DNA from: Phycisphaerales bacterium
GTDB taxonomy: Bacteria; Planctomycetota; Phycisphaerae; Phycisphaerales; UBA1924
DNA length: 64,000 nucleotides
Assembly (NCBI GenBank): GCA_040217175.1
Contig: JAVJNT010000001.1
Location: 310,001-374,000, forward strand
Direction of reading: 5' to 3'
The position numbers and the translations under genes are program-made. The notes under the pieces were generated by a model that was not told the DNA's origin, did no database searches, and saw only the letters and a list, made by a program, of their open reading frames with translations. Below are positions 1-8,521 of the stretch, piece by piece (position 1 is the stretch's first letter; each line of letters opens with the position of its first letter).

Positions 1-453
1 GCCAATCTGATCGCCGTAGAGCCCAGAGAGCGTGCCGCCGGTGGTGCCGATGATGAGTTCCAACACGCCCGTGCGACCGCTGCTTCCAAAGTCGATGACG
101 CCCTCGCCCGTGAGCAGGGTTTCAATCCTTCCGCCATCGATGAAGCTGCCACTGATCGAGAGTCGGGCGCCCGAGGCGATGCCCGAATCATCGACCGACA
201 CGTCGATGTTGATCTCGGGGTCGAAGATGGGATTGAAGCCGACAACCGGGCTCGTACCCGACGTGTCGAAGAGCGTCACGCCGGAGACGTCGGTCGTGGC
301 GATGCTCAGCAGGTCAAGGTCGGCGTCGTACTCGACGAGCGTCGAAAACACGGTCATGTCCGGGCTGGGTTCCAGCACCAGACCAATAGGATCGGCCGCC
401 GCCATTGCCGAGAATCCGGCAACGGCACCAGCACACAGGGCCAGGTAACGCAT
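1..453 (-). CDS. secreted protein, N-terminal fragment (runs off left edge)
   Basis: The frame is open from an ATG at 453 to the window edge, giving 151 codons without a stop. The N-terminus (MRYLALCAGAVAGFSAMAAA) is a signal peptide with an A-x-A type end. The remainder is rich in Asp, Gly, Ser and Thr and looks like an extracellular beta-rich protein; no catalytic motif is visible in the part seen. A Shine-Dalgarno-like GAGAGGA lies about 9 nt before the ATG, and a near-consensus sigma-70 promoter sits about 65 nt upstream, so both the start and the expression of the gene are well supported. The C-terminus, where a dockerin or PEP-CTERM tail would lie, is outside the window, so the anchoring class is unknown. 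Confidence 0.75.
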   Translation of the reverse strand, partial: MRYLALCAGAVAGFSAMAAADPIGLVLEPSPDMTVFSTLVEYDADLDLLSIATTDVSGVTLFDTSGTSPVVGFNPIFDPEINIDVSVDDSGIASGARLSISGSFIDGGRIETLLTGEGVIDFGSSGRTGVLELIIGTTGGTLSGLYGDQIG

Positions 454-518
454 ATCTCTTGTCCTCTCTGCCGCACACATCGTGGCTCGTTTCCTAGGCG
501 AACCACCGCGGTAATGGG

Positions 519-547
519 GTTATACCGGATCGCGGCATCGCTGTCAA
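519..547 (-). promoter_or_regulatory. sigma-70 promoter of the left-edge secreted gene
   Basis: On the minus strand TTGACA (542-547) is followed by a 17-bp spacer and TATAAC (519-524). This is almost the consensus housekeeping promoter. It would start transcription near 512 and give a leader of about 60 nt carrying a Shine-Dalgarno before the ATG at 453. Confidence 0.75.
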
Positions 548-631
548 GCCCATATGACGTTACCAAACACCAAATTCGTCGATTGTTACCCAACCTCAAA
601 CAATGGACTCCAGAGGCGTCGATAGTGTGGC

Positions 632-1237
632 ATGGGCAACAGTGAGTCACCGTTCCTCAGGGACCGCACGCGTCTGATTGCCGCCATCAGCTTCGGGGTG
701 GCATTGACTTGCTTCTCCGTCTACGCCATCTTGCGGGGCAACGCCGAGTTCATCTTCTACGGCGTGGTGCTGGTCATCCTTGCCGTTGCCGTCTTCATGC
801 TCGATCGCCGGGTGGGACTTTCTCACGCGGCAATCTGGGGCCTGCTCGTGTGGGCCGTGCTGCACCTGGCGGGCGGCAACGTGCCCGCCGGCGAGGCAGG
901 GGTGCTCTACAACTTCCGGCCCGCGGAGTGGCTGCCGAAGTATGACCAGGCCTTGCACGCGTTTGGCTTCGCGGTGGCGACGCTGGTGTGCTGGGAGTGC
1001 CTCCGCCGTGCTCTGGTGCGCGACGATGGTGCTCCGCCGAGGGCGACGACGGGGCTGGCGATCGCGTGCGTGCTCATGGGCATCGGGCTCGGCGCACTCA
1101 ACGAGGTGGTTGAGTTTATCGCCGTGCTGACGATGCCCGAGACGAACGTCGGTGGCTACATGAACACCGGATGGGACCTGGTGAGCAACCTCACCGGCGC
1201 GGCGGCCATGGGGGTGTGGATCCGGCTGCGGGGTTGA
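632..1237 (+). CDS. YjdF/DUF2238-family membrane protein
   Basis: A 201-residue protein with about five or six hydrophobic segments. Two conserved stretches match the DUF2238 (YjdF) family: the loop LPKYDQALHAFGF, and the C-terminal region with NEVVEF followed by VGGYMNTGWDLVSN. Family members are inner-membrane proteins of unknown biochemical role. There is no Shine-Dalgarno; a -10-like GATAGT lies five bases before the ATG, which would suit a leaderless transcript. The gene is divergent from the left-edge secreted gene and convergent with the small hypothetical gene that follows, 19 nt away. Confidence 0.8.
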   Translation: MGNSESPFLRDRTRLIAAISFGVALTCFSVYAILRGNAEFIFYGVVLVILAVAVFMLDRRVGLSHAAIWGLLVWAVLHLAGGNVPAGEAGVLYNFRPAEWLPKYDQALHAFGFAVATLVCWECLRRALVRDDGAPPRATTGLAIACVLMGIGLGALNEVVEFIAVLTMPETNVGGYMNTGWDLVSNLTGAAAMGVWIRLRG

Positions 1238-1256
1238 ATTCGAGTTGATCCGGAAG

Positions 1257-1679
1257 TCAGCCGGTCGTGTCGATCGACGTGCCGAGGCGGGCGACGCTGG
1301 TGCTCGTCGCGGCACTGTTGGCCAGCGCGGGATTCGTATAGAAAGGCAGCGAGCCGCCGCGGCCCCGGACCTCCCCCGAGACGTAGTCCATCGGGGCATC
1401 GACGCGTGCGGCGACGAGCTTGCCCATCTCTCGCTGGGCGGCAGAGGGCGTGGTTGCTTGCAAGCCCGGAACGCCGTACGTCGCCGGTGAGGCCTGGATG
1501 CCGGGGCTCTTGCTGAGCCGCTCCGCGGCCTTGGTGAAACTGATGACGTCGGTCGGCTGGTTCGTGCGGACGGCGTTCGGTGCCGTCGGCGTAACTCGCA
1601 GCGACCTCGTCGCACCCTGCAGGGCGGCAAGCGGGTTCTGTCCGGATACGCCTGAGACGTCGGTCATCGGTCGCCCCAT
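1257..1679 (-). CDS. hypothetical protein, low-complexity
   Basis: A 140-residue protein rich in Ala, Thr, Ser and Pro, without a signal peptide or membrane segment. The C-terminal half (REMGKLVAARVDAPMDYVSG) faintly resembles the helical end of FlgM-like anti-sigma proteins seen in planctomycetes, but the match is too weak to name it. An internal Met at residue 5 (1667) is an equally good start. It lies 45 nt downstream of the ankyrin gene on the same strand and may be its operon partner. No function can be assigned. Confidence 0.5.
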   Translation of the reverse strand: MGRPMTDVSGVSGQNPLAALQGATRSLRVTPTAPNAVRTNQPTDVISFTKAAERLSKSPGIQASPATYGVPGLQATTPSAAQREMGKLVAARVDAPMDYVSGEVRGRGGSLPFYTNPALANSAATSTSVARLGTSIDTTG

Positions 1680-1724
1680 ATCGACCGGTCGGCGGGCCGG
1701 CCTCCAGCTATGGATCGTCGATCC

Positions 1725-2543
1725 TCAGCCGCCCGCTGCCTCGCGGAGCATGTCGGCGATGGGGCCGCTCGAACCCGCCCGGTCCATCGCCCCGCGGCCG
1801 CTGGCGTCGACGGCCTCCACGTTGGCGCCGCCGCCGAGAAGGACGAGGACGACCTCGAGGTGCTGCGCGCCCGCGGCGTGCATGAGGGCGGTCGTGCCCT
1901 CGGCGTCGGTGTGGTCCACGTCGGCTCCGGCTTCGAGCAGCAGGGCCGCCGGCTGGTGTGCTCCGCTGCGGGCGGCGTGGATCAAGGCCGTGCGACCACG
2001 ATCGTCTTCGATCGATGGATCGGCACCGGCCCCGAGGAGCGTCACGACGACATCCGGAGAACTCCGCTGGGCCGCATGCATCAGTGGGGTGTTGCCGGAA
2101 CTCGACTGCAGGTTCACGTCCGCCCCTGCCTCCAGCAACGCAAAGACGGCCGCATCATGGCCATCGCGGGCCGCGAGCATCAGGGCCGTGGAGCCAACCT
2201 CGAACTGGGGGGAGGCGTCAGCATCGACGTCGGCTTGGCTTGCGGCGGCGTCGGCGCGGACGCCCATGCTGGTCAGATTCTCGATGGTTGCGACGTCGCC
2301 AGCGGCTGCGGCGCGGAGGAGCCGGACGTGGGCTGGTTCATCGGCTGGCTCGATCTGGGGCGCGGTCGTGGCTTCGTCGTCAGAGCCGGCGGCAGTGGTC
2401 TCGCTCGCTTCGCCCTGCGCTGCCTCCTGCGCGTCCTCGGGAAGGGGCACCTCGCCGGGCGGCATGAGGATGGCAACCAGGATGAGCGCGACGCCGACGA
2501 TCGCGACGCCGATGAGCACGAAGTGGCCCTTGAGATTGTTCAT
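1725..2543 (-). CDS. membrane-anchored ankyrin-repeat protein
   Basis: A 272-residue protein with one N-terminal membrane helix (residues about 7-27, FVLIGVAIVGVALILVAIL), then an acidic Ala/Glu/Thr linker to about residue 65, then four to five ankyrin repeats to the C-terminus. The repeats carry the usual G-x-TALM-AA and LL-x-AGAD signatures. The start at 2543 was chosen over longer in-frame options because the Met is followed directly by the membrane anchor and is preceded by a CAGGGGG Shine-Dalgarno. Ankyrin repeats bind other proteins, so a scaffold on the membrane is likely, but the partner is unknown. Confidence 0.8.
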   Translation of the reverse strand: MNNLKGHFVLIGVAIVGVALILVAILMPPGEVPLPEDAQEAAQGEASETTAAGSDDEATTAPQIEPADEPAHVRLLRAAAAGDVATIENLTSMGVRADAAASQADVDADASPQFEVGSTALMLAARDGHDAAVFALLEAGADVNLQSSSGNTPLMHAAQRSSPDVVVTLLGAGADPSIEDDRGRTALIHAARSGAHQPAALLLEAGADVDHTDAEGTTALMHAAGAQHLEVVLVLLGGGANVEAVDASGRGAMDRAGSSGPIADMLREAAGG

Positions 2544-2683
2544 GCCGAAAGCCCCCTGCAGATGGGCCGCCCGGAACGGCCTCGGATGGGTGATCGCAGC
2601 ACGGTAGCCCGCCGGCGGATGGGGTTCCGGCGGTGAACGCGCGTGCCTGTCGTTTGTCGGTTGTTGGTCGAAGTGCGGATGAA

Positions 2684-2769
2684 TGGGCCCGGTGGGACTC
2701 GAACCCACACTGGAGTTTCCTCCAAGCGGATTTTAAGTCCGCCGCGTCTGCCGATTTCGCCACGGGCCC
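2684..2769 (-). tRNA. tRNA-Leu (anticodon UAA)
   Basis: The 86-nt sequence folds as a class II tRNA. Its 7-bp acceptor stem is perfect (GGGCCCG with CGGGCCC). The anticodon stem GCGGA/TCCGC encloses a CTTAAAA loop with anticodon TAA at 2733-2735. A variable arm is built on GGAG-TTTC-CTCC, and the T arm is GTGGG-TTCGAGT-CCCAC. The discriminator base is A and CCA is not encoded. It reads Leu UUA/UUG codons, which are rare in this GC-rich DNA. Confidence 0.96.
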
Positions 2770-2817
2770 GTGGCTCGTGCGATGGTACGGCCGCCGGGCT
2801 CTCTTCCTTTGGACGTC

Positions 2818-3522
2818 TCATCCGGCGACGCTGTCGATCAACTCTTGCAGCCGCTCGCGGGTCTTCTCGACCTGCTCGCGACAGATCGTGTGTGGCAGGT
2901 CGGGGTAGCTCTCGAGCGCCACCTCGGCGTTCATGGCACGCAAGACGCGAGCCGTCTGCTCGACGCGGGCCCACGTGACGCGCGGGTCCCGCTCGCCGCT
3001 GGAGAGGTCGACCGGCGTTCCCTCGAGGTCGCCGTGGGGTTGAAAGACGTGCTTGTGGTTGCCGATCAACCCACCGCTATACCCGACGATCATGCCGTAG
3101 CGACGCGGGTAGCGGTAGGCGAAGTGCGTGACGAGGCACGCGCCCTGCGAGAAGCCGCCCAGCACGCATCGCTCGGGCGGCAGCCCGAGCTTGGCCAGCT
3201 GGCTGAGAAGCGACTCGATTACGCTGAACGCGCTCTCGATGAACGGCTCGTTCTTGTCGAAGTCCATCGTGAACGGCTGGGGATACCACGAGTGCTTCTC
3301 GCTGGGCAGATCGCTGGCAGTGGGGGCCAGGTAGCACACGCCGTCGAGTCGATACGCATCGGCCAGCGCCAGCACGTCTTCTGGTCCCGCGCCGCGGCCG
3401 TGCAGCAAGATCATGGCGATGGCCGCGTCCTCTGGCCCTGCTCCGGCGTGCAGCACGGCGCCGCCGGCGTGCGGTGGCGTTTCCAGAGAAGTGTCAAACC
3501 GGTCGTTCGTTGTCGCGTCCAT
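2818..3522 (-). CDS. phospholipase/carboxylesterase-family alpha/beta hydrolase
   Basis: A 234-residue cytoplasmic alpha/beta hydrolase of the Abhydrolase_2 family. The nucleophile elbow GGFSQGA gives the catalytic Ser, ILLHGRGAGPED supplies the oxyanion-hole HG, and the C-terminal Asp (GERDPR) and His (LPHTI) complete the triad. The gene starts 3 nt after the stop of a ring-cleaving dioxygenase gene. The same pairing occurs in the Bacillus mhq regulon (MhqD hydrolase with MhqO), where it handles quinones or catechols, so a role in quinone detoxification is inferred. The substrate cannot be read from the sequence. Confidence 0.85.
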   Translation of the reverse strand: MDATTNDRFDTSLETPPHAGGAVLHAGAGPEDAAIAMILLHGRGAGPEDVLALADAYRLDGVCYLAPTASDLPSEKHSWYPQPFTMDFDKNEPFIESAFSVIESLLSQLAKLGLPPERCVLGGFSQGACLVTHFAYRYPRRYGMIVGYSGGLIGNHKHVFQPHGDLEGTPVDLSSGERDPRVTWARVEQTARVLRAMNAEVALESYPDLPHTICREQVEKTRERLQELIDSVAG

Positions 3523-3525
3523 GCG

Positions 3526-4467
3526 TCAGTTCTCACCGTCAAGCGGTAGCAGGTGTGCCTCGATCTCGGCACGTCGTGGCTCGTGCTGTGGTGGCAGGAC
3601 GAGCTTCGAGCCCAATTCAACCATCGGCTCGTCGGCATCGAAGCCCGGGCCCTCGGTGGCGATCTCGAAGATCACGCGGCCGGGCACGCGGAAGTAGATC
3701 GAGTGGAAGTACACGCGGTCGATGACCGGTGTCGCCGCCACGTTGTGCTCGGCCAGCCGATCGACAACCGCCAGCAGCGCTTCGTCGTCGGCGACACGCC
3801 AGGCGACGTGGTGCACCGTGCCCGCGCCCATCGGTTTCTGGTCGCCGGCGTCCTCGACCAGATCAAGCCGCCGGCCGGGCGCGCCATCGAGCAGCGTGAG
3901 GCGCTGCGTGCCGCCCTGTGCATCGGCGGAAGCAAAGCCGAGGGCCGACCGTAGGAAGTCGCCGGTCTCGCCCGCATCGCGCACGTACAGCGTAACGGCG
4001 TCCACCGTCCGGATCGCGTGTTGGGCGTCGACGCCGCCCTCGGTCCACGGCTCGCCAACGCCGGCAACATTGGCCTCGCAGATGCCCAACTCCATGCCGT
4101 CGGGGTCCTCGAAGTCGAGGCGAGCCACGCCGAAGTGCGTTGTCTCCCTCACCTCGACCTCGTGCGTTACCAGTCGCTCGCGCCAGAAGCCGAGCGTGCC
4201 GTTGGGTACGGCCAAAGTCGTCCGCCGGATCTCGCCGGAGCCGTGGTTGGCCCGCGTCGCCCGTGGGTGGGGGAAGTGCGTCAGCACGCTGCCGGGCGAA
4301 CCGACCGCGTCGGCGTAGTAGAGGTGATAGGTCATCGGGTCGTCGTGATTGACGGTGCGCTTGACGAAGCGCATGCCCAGTACGCGGGAGTAGAAGTCCA
4401 GGTTGCTGCGCGGGCTCTTGGCGAGCGCGGTGACGTGGTGCACGCCCGTGATGATCGGGTCGGTCAT
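3526..4467 (-). CDS. MhqO-like ring-cleaving dioxygenase (VOC superfamily)
   Basis: A 313-residue protein with two glyoxalase/VOC modules. The N-terminal module begins GVHHVTAL and includes LDFYSRVLGMR. The C-terminal module has GTVHHVAWRV, and IFEIATEGPGF near the end. The repeated HH and the late Glu match the metal ligands of extradiol-type dioxygenases of the MhqO/YkcA/LinE group. It sits between rdgB and the hydrolase with 3-nt gaps on both sides, so the three are one operon. The likely substrate is a quinone or hydroquinone, by family and by neighbour; this is inference. Confidence 0.85.
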   Translation of the reverse strand: MTDPIITGVHHVTALAKSPRSNLDFYSRVLGMRFVKRTVNHDDPMTYHLYYADAVGSPGSVLTHFPHPRATRANHGSGEIRRTTLAVPNGTLGFWRERLVTHEVEVRETTHFGVARLDFEDPDGMELGICEANVAGVGEPWTEGGVDAQHAIRTVDAVTLYVRDAGETGDFLRSALGFASADAQGGTQRLTLLDGAPGRRLDLVEDAGDQKPMGAGTVHHVAWRVADDEALLAVVDRLAEHNVAATPVIDRVYFHSIYFRVPGRVIFEIATEGPGFDADEPMVELGSKLVLPPQHEPRRAEIEAHLLPLDGEN

Positions 4468-4470
4468 GGT

Positions 4471-5115
4471 TTACCGTAGCGCTGCGATGGCGTCGGCCAT
4501 GCGGTGCGCGGCCTGGGCCCGGTGGCTGATGGCGTTCTTCTCGTGTGGCGGCATCTGGGCGCTCGATCGTTCGAATGCGGGCGCGACCGGATCGTCACGA
4601 ATCAGGAACAGCGGGTCGTAGCCGAAGCCCTTGTCACCACGCGGCTCATGCCCGATGCGACCCTCGAACGCGCCCTTGCTGGTTGCCAGGACCGTGCCGT
4701 GCTCATCGGCCAGCACCATGACGCACACGAACCGCGCCGTGCGTCGCTCGTCGCGCACGCCCTCCAGCTCGCGCAGCAGCCGGGCGTTGTTGGCCACATC
4801 GCGCTCGCTACGCGGCCTTGAGTCTTCCTTGCCATCGCTCGCGTAGTGGCTCGAGATGACGCCGGGCGCGCCCCCGAGCGCGTCGACGACCAGCCCGGAG
4901 TCGTCCGCAAGGCAACGCGTGCCCGTTTGCTTCGCATAGGCAAGGGCCTTGATGGTCGCGTTGGCCTCGAACGTGCTGCCCGTCTCGGCGGGCTCGGTCG
5001 TCGGGGCGTCGAGATCTTTGAGACCAACCACCTCGATCCCGAGCTCCGCGAAGATCGGCCGCAACTCGGCGACCTTGCCCGGGTTGGCGGTGGCGATAGT
5101 AATTGGGGGCCTCAC
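4471..5115 (-). CDS. rdgB: XTP/dITP diphosphatase (non-canonical purine NTP pyrophosphatase)
   Basis: A 214-residue Ham1/RdgB protein that hydrolyses dITP, XTP and ITP to the monophosphates and so keeps deaminated purines out of DNA. Family motifs are all present: ATANPGKVAEL at the N-terminus, TFEANATIKA, LADDSGLVVDAL with the metal-binding Asp residues, GFGYDPLF, and SHRAQA near the end. The start codon is GTG. It is the first gene of a three-gene operon with the dioxygenase and the hydrolase, and is divergent from the ECF sigma gene across 122 nt. Confidence 0.95.
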   Translation of the reverse strand: MRPPITIATANPGKVAELRPIFAELGIEVVGLKDLDAPTTEPAETGSTFEANATIKALAYAKQTGTRCLADDSGLVVDALGGAPGVISSHYASDGKEDSRPRSERDVANNARLLRELEGVRDERRTARFVCVMVLADEHGTVLATSKGAFEGRIGHEPRGDKGFGYDPLFLIRDDPVAPAFERSSAQMPPHEKNAISHRAQAAHRMADAIAALR

Positions 5116-5224
5116 GGATGATCGTCTCCGAAGCGATGGTGGTTATCCGGGCCACGAACGCTGCCAATCGTCACACGCTGGCGGTTGAACTTCGGCGAAG
5201 GTCCGTGTTCGTCGTGCCTTGCAC

Positions 5225-5230
5225 TATACT
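5225..5230 (+). promoter_or_regulatory. -10 element (TATACT) for a leaderless ECF sigma transcript
   Basis: TATACT is followed by only seven bases before the ATG at 5238, so transcription would begin at or next to the start codon. No good -35 hexamer is visible 16-18 bp upstream, and no Shine-Dalgarno precedes the gene. Confidence 0.5.
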
Positions 5231-5237
5231 GGCGTGC

Positions 5238-5789
5238 ATGGGGGGCGACGAGCGCCATGACAGCGACCACGCGACCGCGGGGGCGGCAGACGCGATGTTC
5301 CCTGTGGTCTACGACCAGCTCCGGGCGCTCGCAGGCTCGTATTTCCGAGGCCAGCGGGCCGGGCACACCCTGACGCCGACGGTGCTGGTGCACGAGGCCT
5401 ACCTGCGCCTGTCCAAGACGTCCGACAACGGCTGGGAGAGCCAGGGTCATTTCTGCGCCGTCGCCGCAACGGCGATGCGGTGCGTGCTCAAGGATTATGC
5501 ACGGCACGTCCTGGCGGCCAAGCGCGGCGGCGACTGGTCGCGCGTCACGCTGAATGGCTTGTCTTCGGGGAGTGCCTCGCTCGTCGTCGATCCGGTTGAC
5601 CTGAGCGATGCGCTCGAGAAGCTGGCCGAGATCGACGAGCGACAGTCTCGGATCGTCGAGCTGCGCTTCCTGGCGGGGCTGACCAACGAGGAGGTGGCCG
5701 AGCTGCTGGGCGTCAGCGTGCGCACGGTCACGCTCGATTGGCGCATGGCTCGGGCTTGGCTCAGGCGTGCGCTGGAGGTCAAGGCATGA
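5238..5789 (+). CDS. ECF-subfamily RNA polymerase sigma factor (TIGR02999 type)
   Basis: A 183-residue sigma factor with region 2 (FPVVYDQLRALAGSYF, then TLTPTVLVHEAYLRL) and region 4 (IVELRFLAGLTNEEVAELLGVS with a C-terminal recognition helix). This subfamily is abundant in planctomycetes and acidobacteria, and lacks a classical anti-sigma partner. The stop overlaps the start of the downstream kinase gene by 4 nt (ATGA), so the two are translationally coupled. Control of the sigma factor by kinase phosphorylation, as in ECF43-type pairs, is the likely reading but is inferred. ATG 5238 was preferred over an upstream in-frame start because conserved sequence begins only after it. Confidence 0.9.
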   Translation: MGGDERHDSDHATAGAADAMFPVVYDQLRALAGSYFRGQRAGHTLTPTVLVHEAYLRLSKTSDNGWESQGHFCAVAATAMRCVLKDYARHVLAAKRGGDWSRVTLNGLSSGSASLVVDPVDLSDALEKLAEIDERQSRIVELRFLAGLTNEEVAELLGVSVRTVTLDWRMARAWLRRALEVKA

Positions 5790-8380
5790 GCACGCCCTCG
5801 CACGACGAAGTCCGGAGGGTGTTCTCCGAGTGCTGCGAGCTCCAGGGACCCGAGAGGGACGCAGCGATCGACCGACTCTGCGCTGGCAACGAGGCACTCA
5901 AGGAAGAAGTACGCTCGTTGCTCGGCTACGACGACGTCGAAGATGCCTTGTCCGACCACGCCATCGTGAGCGGTCGGACCCCTGGCCAGCGCGGCGGAGC
6001 CATGCCCGAAGCCATCGGGTCGTACGCGATCATCGGCGTGCTGGGCGAGGGTGGCTCGGGCGTGGTGTACGAGGCCGAGCAGAAGTCGCCGCGCCGGCAC
6101 GTGGCGCTCAAGGTCCTGCGTACGCCCCTGCTCAGCGACGCCATGCGCCGGAGGTTCCGGCGCGAGGCCCAGGTCCTGGGCCGGCTGCAGCATCCGGGCA
6201 TCGCGCAGATCCATGCCGCCGAGACCGAGCTAAAGTCTGCGGACGGCCTTCCCTACTTCGTCATGGAATTGGTCCGCGGCAGCACGCTGACCGAGGCGTG
6301 CAGGGCAATATCAGTTGCCCAAAAACTCGCGCTGTTCCGCGACGTCTGCGACGCAGTTCAGTACGCGCACGAGATGGGCGTGGTGCACCGCGACCTGAAG
6401 CCCAGCAACATCCTCGTCGACGAGCACGGCCGCGCGAAGGTGCTCGACTTCGGAATGGCGCGGCTCTTGGACACCGGCGGGCCACCCGTGACCGAGCGGA
6501 CGCATGCCGGGCAGATCATCGGCACGGTGCCCTACATGAGCCCCGAGCAGATCAAGGGCGACGCCGCGTCCATCGGCGTGCACACGGACATCTACGGCCT
6601 GGGCGTCGTGCTCTTCGAATTGCTCACCGGCAAGCTGCCGCACGACGTTCGCAACGCCTCATTGCCCGAGGCGGCGCGGCGCATCACCGACGGCGAGCCG
6701 GCGCACATTCGCGCGTTTGATCGCTCGCTCAGCGGCGACCTCGACGTGATCGTGGCGACCGCGATCGATCGGGAGATCGAAGGTCGATATCCGTCGGTGA
6801 AGGCGTTGAGCGAGGACGTCGGTCGCTTCCTCGAGGGCGAGCCCATCCGAGCCCGGCCGCACTCGGCGATCTACCACGCCCGCAAGTTTGCGCAGCGGCA
6901 TCGGGCGCCGGTGGTGCTGGGTGCCTCGCTCGTGGTCGTGCTCGTCGCAGCGACCGTCGTGTCGTTCATCTTCGGTCTGGGGCAGAAGTCGGCCAAGGAG
7001 GCAGCGCAGGAAGCCGAGGCGCGGGCCGTGGTCGAGGCCTCGGTCCGCGAGCGGATCAATGAGTTTCTGGTTGAAGACCTGCTGGGCGCTATCCATCCCT
7101 TGCGCGCCCGAGGCGAAGAGATCAGCGTGCGCGCGGTCGTTGACCAAGCGTCCCAAGAAATTCGGAGCGGCGCCCTCGACGACCAGCCCGAGGTCGCCGT
7201 CTCGGTCAACCAGACCATCGGCAACGTCTACCGCGCGCTCGGGCAGTACGACGACGCACTGTGGCACCTGGACGCCTCACTGCGGACCGCCCTCGACGCG
7301 TTCGAGCCGACCGATGCACGAATCGCGAACGCGTGGTCTGATCTGGGCGGCTTCCACCTTGAGCGGGCGGAGTTCGAACCTGCCCGCGACGCGTACGCCT
7401 CGGCCATGGAGATCTATCGGGCCGACGAGAAACCAGACGGCATTCCCGAGTCGGCCATCCTCGCCAGTGGCGCCATCGTCTTACAGCGACTCGGCCAGTA
7501 CGACGAGGCCGAGGCCTGGATGATTGAGGGGCTAGCCCTGCGAGAGGCGGCTCGAGCCGAAGCGGATGGCGATGCCGACGCCATCGACGGGCTCATCGCC
7601 AACAGCCACCACAACCTCGGCGGACTGTTCCGGGCCCAACGACGCGCGGCCGAGGCCGCCGACCACTTCGAGCGGGCGCTGGAGATCCGCCGACGCATCC
7701 TTGCCGACGACAGCCCGGAACTTGCCATGACGTCGAGCATGCTCGCAACGGCGTACGCCAGGCTCGACCGTCTGGATGACGCGTCGGCCCTGCTCGACGA
7801 GGCCGTGCCGGTATTCGTCCGCGCGTACGGCGAGGGCCACCAGTACGTCGCCACGACGCTGACGATGCAGGCCGGCGTCGAGGTTCGCCGCGGCGAGCAC
7901 GAACGAGCGCTCGAACTTTATCGAGAGGCCCAGCAGATCTACGTCGACTCGCTCGGCGAGGGCCATTTGTACGTCGCGCGTGTCCGCAGCGCGATGGCCA
8001 GCACTCTGAACGACCTCGATCGATTCGACGAGGCGCTCGAGAGCGTCCAGAGCGCGATGGCGATCGAGCGGGCTTCGCTGCCGGAAGATCATCCGAATCG
8101 TGCTGCGTCGCGCTTGATCGAAGGCCAGTGCCTGCTCGGGCTCGGCCGCACCGTCGAGGCCCTGACATCGCTTGAGGCCGCGATGCGGGTGCTGGAGGTC
8201 GCGGGGGCCGAGTCGCCCCGGGCTGTCTTGTGCCGGATCGAGCTGGCCAGGGCCCTCCGCGAGCTTGGCCGCGAGGACGAGGCGCTGGCCGCGATCGAGG
8301 CTGCCAGGCGGGCCATTCAGGCCTCGCCCGACACGCTGGGGAACGAGGCCGAGCGGCTGGCCGAGCTCACCGGCGGCTGA
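5786..8380 (+). CDS. transmembrane Ser/Thr protein kinase with C-terminal TPR repeats
   Basis: An 864-residue Hanks-type kinase. The catalytic domain (about residues 80-345) has the glycine loop GEGGSGVVYEAE (87-98), the ATP-anchoring Lys of VALKVL (109), the catalytic loop HRDLKPSN (201-208) and DFG (221-223). One membrane helix follows at about 375-397. The rest, about 440 residues, is a TPR array of roughly ten helical hairpins with repeats such as ALGQYDDALWHLDASL. The topology puts the kinase in the cytoplasm and the TPRs on the far side of the membrane. It overlaps the ECF sigma gene by 4 nt, which suggests a sensor kinase acting on that sigma factor. Confidence 0.93.
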   Translation: MSTPSHDEVRRVFSECCELQGPERDAAIDRLCAGNEALKEEVRSLLGYDDVEDALSDHAIVSGRTPGQRGGAMPEAIGSYAIIGVLGEGGSGVVYEAEQKSPRRHVALKVLRTPLLSDAMRRRFRREAQVLGRLQHPGIAQIHAAETELKSADGLPYFVMELVRGSTLTEACRAISVAQKLALFRDVCDAVQYAHEMGVVHRDLKPSNILVDEHGRAKVLDFGMARLLDTGGPPVTERTHAGQIIGTVPYMSPEQIKGDAASIGVHTDIYGLGVVLFELLTGKLPHDVRNASLPEAARRITDGEPAHIRAFDRSLSGDLDVIVATAIDREIEGRYPSVKALSEDVGRFLEGEPIRARPHSAIYHARKFAQRHRAPVVLGASLVVVLVAATVVSFIFGLGQKSAKEAAQEAEARAVVEASVRERINEFLVEDLLGAIHPLRARGEEISVRAVVDQASQEIRSGALDDQPEVAVSVNQTIGNVYRALGQYDDALWHLDASLRTALDAFEPTDARIANAWSDLGGFHLERAEFEPARDAYASAMEIYRADEKPDGIPESAILASGAIVLQRLGQYDEAEAWMIEGLALREAARAEADGDADAIDGLIANSHHNLGGLFRAQRRAAEAADHFERALEIRRRILADDSPELAMTSSMLATAYARLDRLDDASALLDEAVPVFVRAYGEGHQYVATTLTMQAGVEVRRGEHERALELYREAQQIYVDSLGEGHLYVARVRSAMASTLNDLDRFDEALESVQSAMAIERASLPEDHPNRAASRLIEGQCLLGLGRTVEALTSLEAAMRVLEVAGAESPRAVLCRIELARALRELGREDEALAAIEAARRAIQASPDTLGNEAERLAELTGG

Positions 8381-8438
8381 CTCTCGGACTTTTTTCATTT
8401 TCTTTGCGCGTTTTGATCACCGTCTGCGAGGACGGGGT

Positions 8439-8492
8439 AGCGGGCTGGCCCGCTCATCCCCAGACTGCCGGCGGCGCCGCCGCATGGGGATG
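8439..8492 (+). other. two nested or adjacent hairpins in the leader of the dockerin gene
   Basis: AGCGGGC (8439-8445) and GCCCGCT (8448-8454) form a 7-bp stem over a TG loop. Immediately after, CATCCCCA (8455-8462) pairs with TGGGGATG (8485-8492) around a GC-rich inner palindrome (GGCGGC-GCCGCC). No T-tract follows, so this looks like structured leader RNA ahead of the Shine-Dalgarno at about 8510 rather than an intrinsic terminator. Confidence 0.4.
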
Positions 8493-8521
8493 ACGGGCCG
8501 GCCCCACCCTGGAGGTTTCCC

